Assembly: GCA_934120735.1 (NCBI GenBank)
Contig: CAKOVA010000058.1
Location: 1 to 13,004 of the forward strand
Direction of reading: 5' to 3'
Source of the DNA: an uncultured Prevotella sp.
Lineage (GTDB): Bacteria; Bacteroidota; Bacteroidia; Bacteroidales; Bacteroidaceae
DNA length: 13,004 bases
The position numbers and the translations under genes are program-made. Shown in pieces: positions 7,074 through 13,004 of the stretch (position 1 is its first letter; each line of letters opens with the position of its first letter). Under the pieces are notes generated by a model. It was not told where the DNA came from and ran no database searches. It saw only the letters and a list, made by a program, of their open reading frames with translations.

Positions 7074-7104
7074 ATCATGTTCAAAACATCACAACCTTCA
7101 CTGT

Positions 7105-7192
7105 GCAAAGTTCAAAGTAAGAACAGTTCAAAGTTCAAACCTCAAAGTTCAAAGTAAGAACAGTTCAAAGTTCAAACCTCAAAGTTCAAAGT
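7105..7192 (+). repeat. Right heptad-repeat block, 37-bp tandem repeat abutting obgE
   Basis: A 37-bp unit occurs in two full tandem copies (7106-7142 and 7143-7179) plus a partial third. In repeat phase it reads as 7-mers TCAAAGT/TCAAACC with the spacer AAGAACAGT (7119-7127 and 7156-7164), the reverse complement of the left-block spacer with one change. The two copies are identical, so duplication was recent or is maintained by correction. The final 7-mer ends at 7192, and AAAAG then leads into the obgE ATG at 7198. Confidence 0.95.
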
Positions 7193-7197
7193 AAAAG

Positions 7198-8370
7198 ATG
7201 GCTTCCAATTTCGTAGACTATGTAAAGATTTGCTGCCGTTCGGGTAAGGGCGGCCGGGGATCCATGCACCTTCGTCATGTTAAGTACAACTACAACGGCG
7301 GACCCGACGGTGGTGACGGCGGCAAAGGGGGCAGCATCTATCTCCGTGGAAACCATAACTACTGGACGCTGTTGCACCTCAGGTACGACCGACACATCTT
7401 TGCCGAGCACGGTGGCAATGGTGGTCGCGACAAGCGACACGGCACCGACGGCAAGGATGTCTATATCGACGTGCCTTGCGGAACGGTGGTGTACAATGCC
7501 GAGACGGGCAAGTATATCTGTGATGTCACCGAGGATGGACAAGAGGTGCTGTTGCTCAAAGGCGGTAGAGGCGGACTGGGTAACTTCCAATTCCGCACAG
7601 CTACCAATCAGGCACCGCGCTATGCGCAACCCGGTGAGCCTATGCAGGAACTCACCATCATACTCGAACTGAAGCTGTTGGCCGACGTTGGCTTGGTTGG
7701 ATTCCCCAATGCAGGCAAGTCTACCTTGGTGTCAGCGATATCCAGCGCACGCCCCAAGATAGCCAACTATCCGTTCACCACGCTCGAACCCTCCTTGGGC
7801 ATCGTGGAATACCGTGACCACAAATCGTTCGTCATGGCCGACATTCCGGGTATCATCGAAGGAGCGAGTGAGGGAAAGGGCCTCGGACTTCGTTTCTTGC
7901 GACACATCGAGCGCAACTCCCTGCTGCTCTTCATGGTGCCGGGCGATACCGATGACATCAAGCGGGAATACGACATCTTGCTCAACGAGTTGCGAACGTT
8001 CAACCCCGACATGATGGACAAGCATCGTGTCTTGGCGGTAACGAAGTGCGATTTGCTGGATGACGAACTCATTGAGATGCTTCATGAAACCCTGCCTACC
8101 GACCTTCCGGTGATTTTTATCTCTGCCGTCACGGGAAAAGGACTCAACGAGCTGAAGGACATTCTGTGGCAAGAACTCAACAGTGAGAGCAACAAACTCA
8201 AGGGAATCATTGCCGAGGACAATCTGGTGCACCGTGACAAAGACCCTGACAAGTTTGCCGCAGAGTTGGCAGATGAGGGAGAGTTTGCCGAGATAGAATA
8301 CGTCAACGATGATGATCTCGACGATGTCGCCGACCTGGAAGATTTTGAATACGAGGACCTGGACAATTAA
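7198..8370 (+). CDS. obgE: Obg-family GTPase
   Basis: This is an essential ribosome-associated GTPase acting in late 50S assembly and stress control, cytoplasmic. It has 390 residues. The glycine-rich Obg fold (residues 1-160) has its typical type-II helices ([36 protein letters not shown]). The G domain follows with G1 GFPNAGKST (168-176), G2 threonines in [11 protein letters not shown] (191-201), G3 DIPG (215-218), G4 TKCD (282-285, TKxD in place of NKxD, which is tolerated in Obg proteins) and G5 SAVTGKG (309-315). The C-terminal tail (about 350-390) is strongly acidic. It lies directly after the repeat cassette: the bases before the start codon are repeat-derived and contain no Shine-Dalgarno sequence, so its leader has been replaced by or evolved from the repeat. 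pgeF follows 32 bases downstream. Confidence 0.97.
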   Translation: MASNFVDYVKICCRSGKGGRGSMHLRHVKYNYNGGPDGGDGGKGGSIYLRGNHNYWTLLHLRYDRHIFAEHGGNGGRDKRHGTDGKDVYIDVPCGTVVYNAETGKYICDVTEDGQEVLLLKGGRGGLGNFQFRTATNQAPRYAQPGEPMQELTIILELKLLADVGLVGFPNAGKSTLVSAISSARPKIANYPFTTLEPSLGIVEYRDHKSFVMADIPGIIEGASEGKGLGLRFLRHIERNSLLLFMVPGDTDDIKREYDILLNELRTFNPDMMDKHRVLAVTKCDLLDDELIEMLHETLPTDLPVIFISAVTGKGLNELKDILWQELNSESNKLKGIIAEDNLVHRDKDPDKFAAELADEGEFAEIEYVNDDDLDDVADLEDFEYEDLDN

Positions 8371-8387
8371 CCAGGGCTTCGATACTA

Positions 8388-9182
<795 letters not shown>

Positions 9183-9186
9183 ACCA

Positions 9187-9239
9187 TGCAGGCAGCACCG
9201 CCCCCGGCGGGAGTAGTGCCTTGTCTGCACATTATTTTT
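9187..9239 (+). terminator. Terminator after pgeF
   Basis: The outer arms TGCAGGCAGCAC (9187-9198) and GTGCCTTGTCTGCA (9216-9229) pair with a small bulge. The interior contains a perfect CCGCC/GGCGG hairpin. The stem is followed by ATTATTTTTG. It begins 5 bases after the pgeF stop and ends the hpt-to-pgeF operon just before the M23 peptidase gene. Confidence 0.75.
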
Positions 9240-9247
9240 GTTGATGA

Positions 9248-10369
9248 ATGAAACTACATTTAAGAAATATACTCTTGGCTGCAACCACCGTTGTGACGCT
9301 GTCTGCGTTTGCACCCGTGGTTAACCAATTCACAGCGGCCGAACAACAGCAAATCAGCATCTCCACGCCCCATCTGTTTGACAAGGAAAAATCGTTTTCA
9401 ATCGACTTCACACAGCTCAAGGACAACGAATATTCGTTTCCGCTTCCCGTTGGAAAGCCCAAAACCTTGCCCAATCTCTACATGGAGATAGTAACCAAGA
9501 AGGGCGATGCCGTGAAGGCCATGTTCGGCGGTGTGGTTCGCTTGTCACGCAAGTTTCCCGAATACGGCCATGTGGTGGTGGTTCGCCACCCCAATGGTTT
9601 GGAAACCGTTTATGGCAACAATGCGCAAAATCTGGTTAAGGTTGGCGAAACGGTCAAGGCGGGACAAACTCTCGCCATCGTGGGTGAGCGGGCTGGTAGA
9701 GCCTTTTGCACGTTTGCCATCATGGTGGACGGCAAGCGCATCCGTCCAGAAATCATCATCGAGAGCAACAGTCATCAGCTCAGACGCCGAATGATTAAAT
9801 GCACACAAAAGGGCCGTCATGTGGATGTTGCCGTGGTGTCTGAACAGGAACGACGGCTGGGTGTCGATCCCGACAATCCCTTCGCACAAGGTAACTCATT
9901 CCAATTGAATCTGGCTGAGGTGGAAAAATCGGGTCATTGGGCGTTTCCCTTGCCAGGCGCCAAGCTCATCAGTCCCTACGGAGGCAGGCGAGGTCATAGC
10001 GGCTCAGACCTCAAAACCAAGCCGAAAGATAAAATTCTGGCCGCCTTTGATGGCGTGGTGACCCTTTCTGGGCCGCATTATGGTTACGGAAATTGTATCA
10101 CCATCAAGCACCGGTATGGTTTTGAAACGCTGTACAGTCATCAGTACAAAAACCTGGTCAAGGTGGGACAGCGCGTGAAGGCCGGTGATGTGATTGGCCT
10201 TACGGGGCGTACAGGCCGAGCCACTACAGAGCATTTGCACTTGGAAGTGAAGTTCAGGGGAAGGCGAATGAATCCGAACGTGATATTCGATATACCGAAT
10301 CGCCAATTGCAGAATGTGACGTTAACATTGACCAAGTCGGGCCGCGTTACCTCCAAGCGCAACCGCTAA
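9248..10369 (+). CDS. Exported M23-family metallopeptidase with two LytM-like domains, first degenerate
   Basis: This is a 373-residue secreted protein. A signal peptide covers residues 1 to about 22 (RNILLAATTVVTLSAFA). There are two copies of the LytM/M23 beta fold. The first (about 86-170) keeps the scaffold (GGVVRLSRKFPEYGHVVVVRHPNGLETVYGN and VKVGETVKAGQTLAIVG, shown here as parts) but lacks the metal ligands: AFCTFAI replaces HLHLEV. The second (about 231-345) is complete, with H250-x3-D254 (GHSGSD), H298 in YSHQ, and H329-x-H331 (EHLHLEV). It should bind one zinc and cut peptide cross-links of peptidoglycan. A dead-plus-active pair is reminiscent of regulators of cell-wall amidases, where the dead domain binds a partner; that is inference. 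The gene follows the pgeF terminator closely, so promoter placement is unclear. I chose the ATG at 9248 because it starts the signal peptide. Confidence 0.9.
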   Translation: MKLHLRNILLAATTVVTLSAFAPVVNQFTAAEQQQISISTPHLFDKEKSFSIDFTQLKDNEYSFPLPVGKPKTLPNLYMEIVTKKGDAVKAMFGGVVRLSRKFPEYGHVVVVRHPNGLETVYGNNAQNLVKVGETVKAGQTLAIVGERAGRAFCTFAIMVDGKRIRPEIIIESNSHQLRRRMIKCTQKGRHVDVAVVSEQERRLGVDPDNPFAQGNSFQLNLAEVEKSGHWAFPLPGAKLISPYGGRRGHSGSDLKTKPKDKILAAFDGVVTLSGPHYGYGNCITIKHRYGFETLYSHQYKNLVKVGQRVKAGDVIGLTGRTGRATTEHLHLEVKFRGRRMNPNVIFDIPNRQLQNVTLTLTKSGRVTSKRNR

Positions 10370-10382
10370 ACCGTGAAATAAC

Positions 10383-10410
10383 GCACGGCATCGCCAAGTT
10401 GATGCTGTGC
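10383..10410 (+). terminator. Possible terminator hairpin after the M23 peptidase
   Basis: A ten-base-pair stem (GCACGGCATC with GATGCTGTGC, one G-T pair) with an 8-base loop starts 14 bases after the stop codon. No T-run follows, so termination activity is uncertain. Confidence 0.45.
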
Positions 10411-10569
10411 TGCATGGGACATTCTGTAAAATGAAGAGTGAAAATCAGGGCGTTCTTAACAGTTATTTTTATAATACGGATGTAACCGTTTGATTATCTG
10501 TTGGTTACAAAATCATAAAAAGTACTCTTTTCTTATTCTTCCCGACACTTCCCTGCTGTTCCTCGTTGC
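10411..10569. other. Non-coding junction between the housekeeping genes and the accessory region
   Basis: I find no gene here. Around 10481-10530 the sequence is AT-rich, with the inverted repeat listed separately. Composition and gene type change across this stretch, making it the likely edge of inserted DNA. Confidence 0.5.
10481..10509. repeat. Inverted repeat TGTAACC-N15-GGTTACA, possible recombination core
   Basis: These perfect 7-bp arms (10481-10487 and 10503-10509) are separated by 15 bases. They lie between the last housekeeping gene and broken excisionase-like HTH genes. Spaced short arms like this are a usual form of a tyrosine-recombinase core site, but no integrase is in the window and no second copy is visible, so the role is speculative. 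Confidence 0.35.
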
Positions 10570-10600
10570 TTTGAGAGACGCACGCACGCCATTACCTTTG
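10570..10600 (+). promoter_or_regulatory. Near-consensus Bacteroidota promoter upstream of the HTH genes
   Basis: TTTG (10570-10573), exactly 19 bases, then TACCTTTG (10593-10600) matches TTTG-N19-TAnnTTTG, the best promoter in the window. The predicted start is near 10607, about 40 bases before the first HTH reading frame. Confidence 0.65.
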
Positions 10601-10645
10601 CCGATGGAAATAGGAAAGAACTGAAACAACAAACAATAATAAAAT

Positions 10646-10953
10646 ATGATTATGAACTATTACATCATTACGGAGACAATTTGGCAAAGCTTCGAGATGA
10701 AATCTTGAATCTTGCGGAATGCTGCCACAAGGCATTCGGAGCAAAGAGTAAGCACACGGACTGGCTGCACAACGGCGATGTGTGACGGCTGTTGAACATC
10801 AACAAGCGCACCTTGCAGCATTATCGTGATACGGGCGTGCTGCCATTTACGCAAATCGGGAATAAGTGCTATAACAAGCGTGAGGACGTGGAGCGGCTGC
10901 TGCAGACTAAATCGGAGAAGCCTAAAACAGTTAAATCTAAGAATAACACATAA
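10646..10953 (+). pseudogene. Broken helix-turn-helix (MerR-like/HTH_17) DNA-binding protein
   Basis: Starting at ATG 10646 (or 10652) the frame reads NYYIITE and then shifts near 10675, where GAGAC probably stood as GAGGAC. Continued in the other frame it reads DNLAKLRDEIL and on through KHTDWLHNGDV, then meets TGA at 10783-10785 where a Cys codon (TGC) is expected in DVCRLL. It then continues as NINKRTLQHYRDTGVLPF and RKREDVERLL-like sequence to TAA at 10951. The recognisable part is the winged-helix signature (DV.RLL.I.KRTLQ.YR..G.LPF.QIG.K.YY), as in small DNA-binding genes next to integrases and mobilisation genes of Bacteroidota integrative elements, which often act as excisionases or regulators. 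With two separate lesions it is a pseudogene of about 100 codons, not a sequencing slip. Its promoter is still intact. Confidence 0.82.
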
Positions 10954-10959
10954 AACAAG

Positions 10960-11257
10960 ATGACAATGGAGTCAATAAAGGACTTGAATATGGAAGCGAA
11001 TGATATGCAGGTGGTGCTGTCCGCACTTGAAAGAGTGAACAGACGGATAAAGGAAGTGGCACAGACACACAAACCGCTGTTTGGCGGTGAGCATTTCCTT
11101 ACAGGCAAGGAGGTGTGCGAGCGGCTGTATATCAGCCCTCGTACCTTGCAGGACTATAGGGACAGGAGGATTATCCCATATACTCAGTTTGCAGGGAAGA
11201 TACTTTTATAAGATGTCGGACTTGGAGAGATTATTAGACGAACATTATCAGGAGTAG
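10960..11257 (+). pseudogene. Second helix-turn-helix DNA-binding protein, C-terminus frameshifted
   Basis: The frame from ATG 10960 gives 83 residues ending at TAA 11209-11211. The N-terminal helix (MQVVLSALERVNRRIKEV) leads to the HTH_17-type domain FLTGKEVCERLYISPRTLQDYRDRRIIPYTQFAGKIL, described here in two parts: GKEVCERLYISPRTL (helices) and QDYRDRRIIPYTQFAGKIL (wing). Relatives continue with a Y-K-x-S-D-L-E-x-L-L helix. Here exactly that continuation (YKMSDLERLLDEHYQE, stop at 11257) is present in the +1 frame. One extra T in the T-run at 11204-11207 shifts the frame. The protein therefore lost its last helix, unless slippage on the T-run restores it. It lies 6 bases after the broken first HTH gene, same strand, evidently the same former operon and a paralogue of it. 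Confidence 0.78.
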
Positions 11258-11309
11258 CTTATCACGCTCTGAATATGTTATAAAATCTAAAATAATCAGT
11301 GGAATGAGA

Positions 11310-11329
11310 GTTTTTTACACTTTTGTGTA
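11310..11329 (+). promoter_or_regulatory. 20-bp operator-like repeat upstream of the ThiF-like gene
   Basis: GTTTTTTACACTTTTGTGTA contains the dyad TACAC-TTTT-GTGTA. The identical 20 bases occur on the opposite strand at 12979-12998, upstream of the LuxR-type gene, so the motif has the same orientation relative to both promoters. The dyad centre is about 34 bases upstream of the centre of the -7 box, near -45 from the predicted transcription start, the position typical of activator sites. Confidence 0.75.
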
Positions 11330-11352
11330 GTGCATATCTGTATTGTAGATTC

Positions 11353-11360
11353 TACTTTTG
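11353..11360 (+). promoter_or_regulatory. -7 box of the ThiF-like gene
   Basis: TACTTTTG is an exact TAnnTTTG match 20 bases before the start codon. No TTTG lies at the usual -33 spacing (11330-11333 is GTGC), consistent with activator dependence. It is identical to the -7 box of the LuxR-type gene. Confidence 0.55.
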
Positions 11361-11379
11361 CCAAAAATAATTATTGACT

Positions 11380-12129
11380 ATGGAACAAAGATACAGTAGA
11401 AACAGGCTCTACGTGAGCGAGAAGGAACAAAGTTTGATTAAGGATTATAACATATTCCTTGGTGGTGCAGGCATTGGTAGTATCGTGGCTGAATGTGCTT
11501 TGCGGTTTGGTTTCGAGCATATTACAATTGCCGATGGTGATAAGGTTGAGAGAAGCAACCTTAACAGGCAGAACTATACGGAGGATGACATTGGCAGATA
11601 CAAAGCGGAGTGTTTGGCTGAACGTCTGCTAAGTATCAATCCCAATGCACAGATAGACTTTCATACGGAATTTCTGACCCCAGACAACATTGAAAAATTA
11701 TTGAATGGTCATGATGTGGCTGTCAATGCCTTGGACTTTAAGGATAAGACCCCATTCGTCTTTGATGAAATATGCAAAGAAAGAAAAATTCCTGTACTGC
11801 ACCCATACAACTTTGGTTGGGCAGGTTTTGTTACGGTTGTAGACCCATTGGGGCATTCTTTATCTGAACTGACGGAAGAATCTAAAGGGTTTGAGTTGAA
11901 AGTGGCTGAATATGTTACAGGACACGGGGCTTTTTGGAATCAGCCCAAAGAGTGGTTAGACAAAATTGTAACCCAATATAAAAAGGAAAGCGAAATGCTA
12001 CCACCTCCACAACTATCCATCGCATCATGGATTACAGCGGGATTGTGTACAACGGCAATGTACAATCTTGCTACAGGAAAACCTGTGAACTATTTTCCAA
12101 AATTCTATTTCTCCTCACTTTTGCAATAA
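11380..12129 (+). CDS. ThiF/HesA/MoeB-like (E1-type) adenylyltransferase, non-canonical
   Basis: This 249-residue protein has the E1-like Rossmann fold. Visible motifs are the nucleotide loop FLGGAGIGSIVAE (26-38), ADGDKVERSNLNRQN (51-65) with the adenylate-binding Asp and the Arg of the NLNRQ motif, NALDFKD (116-122) at the site of the catalytic D-x-x-D/N, and a C-terminal helix ITAGLCTTAMYNLATGKP matching the family's ..Q..E.iK..tGkp end. Family members activate a C-terminal carboxylate (sulfur carriers, ubiquitin-like proteins, peptides) as acyl-adenylate. This one has no CxxC zinc pairs and no Cys at the usual thioester position, and no carrier protein is nearby, so it probably does not feed ThiS/MoaD and may adenylate a peptide or other small carboxylate. 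ATG 11380 is preferred to TTG 11374 on start-codon grounds. It converges on the LuxR-type gene with 15 bases between stops. Confidence 0.83.
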   Translation: MEQRYSRNRLYVSEKEQSLIKDYNIFLGGAGIGSIVAECALRFGFEHITIADGDKVERSNLNRQNYTEDDIGRYKAECLAERLLSINPNAQIDFHTEFLTPDNIEKLLNGHDVAVNALDFKDKTPFVFDEICKERKIPVLHPYNFGWAGFVTVVDPLGHSLSELTEESKGFELKVAEYVTGHGAFWNQPKEWLDKIVTQYKKESEMLPPPQLSIASWITAGLCTTAMYNLATGKPVNYFPKFYFSSLLQ

Positions 12130-12144
12130 GCGAAGTTTCTTTTC

Positions 12145-12900
12145 TCAGAACAATTTGTTTAAGGTTGCCCTTGAGATAGCTTCTGTAATATTCGCCACGC
12201 CTAACTTTTCAAAGGCGTGGCGTTTGTAGAATTTAATGGAATCTAACGAGCGGCACATTCTGTCTGCAATTTCTGTCATCGTAAGCCCTGACACAGATAA
12301 CCTGAGAACTTCAAGTTCCTCTTCTTTAAGCGATACTCCTTCGCATTCCTTCCACCGATGTCCCTCAAAAGAGTATTTCCAATAATTGCGGAACCCACTC
12401 TTGTGGAACTCTACATGCCCTGCTGTTTTATGTGAAGATAGGGAAACAACACACATACTAATCCATATCTTGCCCTCATCGGTCAATAGAATGGGAGTAA
12501 GCTGATGGTTGATCAGTTTGCTCCTTGTTCCACTCTTCAGATGAAAATGATATGACATAGAGCATTGGTATTTATCAACGTTGTCGAAAGTATCAAAGAA
12601 CTTAAACCCACTGCTGTTCAGCTCCACGAGCATTTTTTGTTCCTCCTCCGGCACATGTTCCAAGTAAAAACTGTACCCTAATTCCTTCACCTCCTTTGCA
12701 GTATGCCCACAAAGAAACAAAGGGTTGTCTGACACATAAAGAAATTCCTGCCTGTAATAGTCTATCAAGTAAACACTCTGATAGGTAACACGAGTAAAAG
12801 CCTCTATGGTTTGCACCAACGTAGAGAGTACATTGGAATCATAGTCAGGTGCATTATGCACGGTGTTTGATGCTATAAAGAAATCTTTTATGTCTGTCAT
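12145..12900 (-). CDS. LuxR-type transcriptional regulator with N-terminal PAS-like sensor domain
   Basis: This protein has 251 residues. The C-terminal GerE/LuxR helix-turn-helix (about 188-246) is clear: LKEEELEVLRLSVSGLTMTEIADRMCRS, then the recognition helix LDSIKFYKRHAFEKLGVANITEAI, here split for clarity; the order L..EE.EVL.L...G....EIA......S..SIK......F.KLGV.N.TEA matches the family. Residues about 42-155 look like a PAS-type ligand domain (VYLIDYYRQEFLYVSDNPLFLCG, then E-x-V-P-E-E-E, and strands ending in GKIWISMCVVSLS). There is no receiver domain, so it is not a classic response regulator, nor an acyl-homoserine-lactone domain. It is probably a small-molecule-responsive activator. 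It has its own TAnnTTTG promoter and shares a 20-bp operator with the convergent ThiF-like gene. The start at 12900 gives the only ATG before the sensor domain. Confidence 0.88.
   Translation of the reverse strand: MTDIKDFFIASNTVHNAPDYDSNVLSTLVQTIEAFTRVTYQSVYLIDYYRQEFLYVSDNPLFLCGHTAKEVKELGYSFYLEHVPEEEQKMLVELNSSGFKFFDTFDNVDKYQCSMSYHFHLKSGTRSKLINHQLTPILLTDEGKIWISMCVVSLSSHKTAGHVEFHKSGFRNYWKYSFEGHRWKECEGVSLKEEELEVLRLSVSGLTMTEIADRMCRSLDSIKFYKRHAFEKLGVANITEAISRATLNKLF
12193..12225 (+). terminator. Hairpin inside the 3' end of the LuxR-type gene, probable terminator for the ThiF-like transcript
   Basis: A perfect 9-bp GC-rich stem (CGCCACGCC at 12193-12201 with GGCGTGGCG at 12214-12222) has a 12-base loop and is followed by TTTGT on the + strand. 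It starts 64 bases after the ThiF-like stop. Because it is inside the opposite coding sequence, it would also be present in the regulator mRNA. The T-run is short, so activity is uncertain. Confidence 0.45.
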
Positions 12901-12940
12901 ATCTGCTAAACGTGCTAAGGTTCTCTAATATATTTCACTA

Positions 12941-12948
12941 CAAAAGTA
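12941..12948 (-). promoter_or_regulatory. -7 box of the LuxR-type gene
   Basis: Read on the - strand this is TACTTTTG, identical to the -7 box of the ThiF-like gene, 40 bases before the start codon. There is no TTTG at the -33 spacing. Confidence 0.55.
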
Positions 12949-12978
12949 CATTTTTAATGCGGAATACCTTAAAAAGAT

Positions 12979-12998
12979 TACACAAAAGTGTAAAAAAC
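12979..12998 (-). promoter_or_regulatory. 20-bp operator-like repeat upstream of the LuxR-type gene
   Basis: On the - strand this is the same GTTTTTTACACTTTTGTGTA found at 11310-11329. Here the dyad extends to a perfect TTACAC-N4-GTGTAA (12978-12993). Its centre is 41 bases upstream of the -7 centre, about -52 from the predicted start. Because it is near the right edge, it could also serve a divergent gene outside the window. Confidence 0.75.
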
Positions 12999-13004
12999 AA
13001 AGAG

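Larger units (their letters stand above)
6406..7192 (+). mobile_element. Candidate repeat-bounded cassette carrying the four-helix-bundle gene
   Basis: The whole stretch between the adk stop and the obgE start is made of one repeat family plus one gene. The order is left block (ACNTTGA), a unique 107-base core, an inverted block, the gene, and a second inverted block. It has no transposase and no terminal duplication I can define, so it would have to move by help from elsewhere or by recombination between dispersed repeat units. Calling it mobile is inference from its composition and from its position inside an otherwise compact operon. Confidence 0.45.

Noticed and set aside
6406..7192. Heptad/37-bp arrays as a CRISPR array
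   Set aside because: There are no variable spacers: the 9-base spacers are themselves repeated, the units are low-complexity heptads, and no cas genes are present.
9233..9240. TATTTTTG as a -7 box for the M23 gene
   Set aside because: It would place the transcription start at the start codon (leaderless) and lies in the T-tract of the pgeF terminator; no -33 partner.
11310..12998. The 20-bp inverted pair as terminal inverted repeats of a 1.7-kb transposon enclosing the ThiF-like and LuxR-type genes
   Set aside because: Each copy has its own internal dyad, is spaced like an operator before a TAnnTTTG box, and no transposase or target duplication is visible. An operator pair explains it better, although the flank past 13004 could not be examined.

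Overview
The window comes from a Bacteroidota chromosome, most likely Prevotella or a close relative. Supporting signs are the paired ExbD/TonB locus with the Bacteroidota-type TonB N-terminus (RNQAYGAY), -7 boxes of the TAnnTTTG type, near absence of Shine-Dalgarno sequences, and short-LID adenylate kinase. The assignment rests on protein character only; no 16S or tRNA gene is present.

Region 1 (1-4616) is a TonB energy-transduction operon on the + strand: a 5'-truncated ExbD, a second ExbD, TonB, a PstS-like lipoprotein and an exported TPR protein, closed by a strong terminator. Region 2 (4679-5083) carries a small 2[4Fe-4S] ferredoxin on the - strand. Its promoter overlaps a clear dyad and its 3' end has a terminator-like hairpin. 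Region 3 (5268-9239) is a housekeeping operon: hpt-adk-obgE-pgeF. It is interrupted between the adk stop and the obgE start by a roughly 0.8 kb cassette: a four-helix-bundle (23S rRNA intervening-sequence-protein family) gene surrounded by three blocks of heptad repeats. All three blocks share one 37-bp higher-order unit (four 7-mers plus a 9-bp spacer), and one is inverted relative to the other two. Region 4 (9248-10410) is an exported two-domain M23 peptidase whose first domain is catalytically dead.

Region 5 (10411-13004) is accessory DNA. It holds a near-consensus promoter and two tandem small helix-turn-helix genes of the mobile-element type, both broken by frameshifts (one also by a stop). 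These are followed by a convergent pair: an unusual ThiF/E1-like adenylyltransferase (+) and a PAS-like/LuxR-type regulator (-). A 20-bp sequence containing the dyad TACAC-N4-GTGTA occurs once upstream of each of these two genes, in the same orientation relative to transcription, and each is followed by an identical TACTTTTG -7 box with no good -33 box. This looks like a two-gene regulon in which the LuxR-type protein activates itself and the adenylyltransferase, and it may extend past the right edge.

The two best candidates for undescribed biology are the 37-bp-unit repeat cassette around the four-helix-bundle gene and the ThiF/LuxR operator-linked pair.
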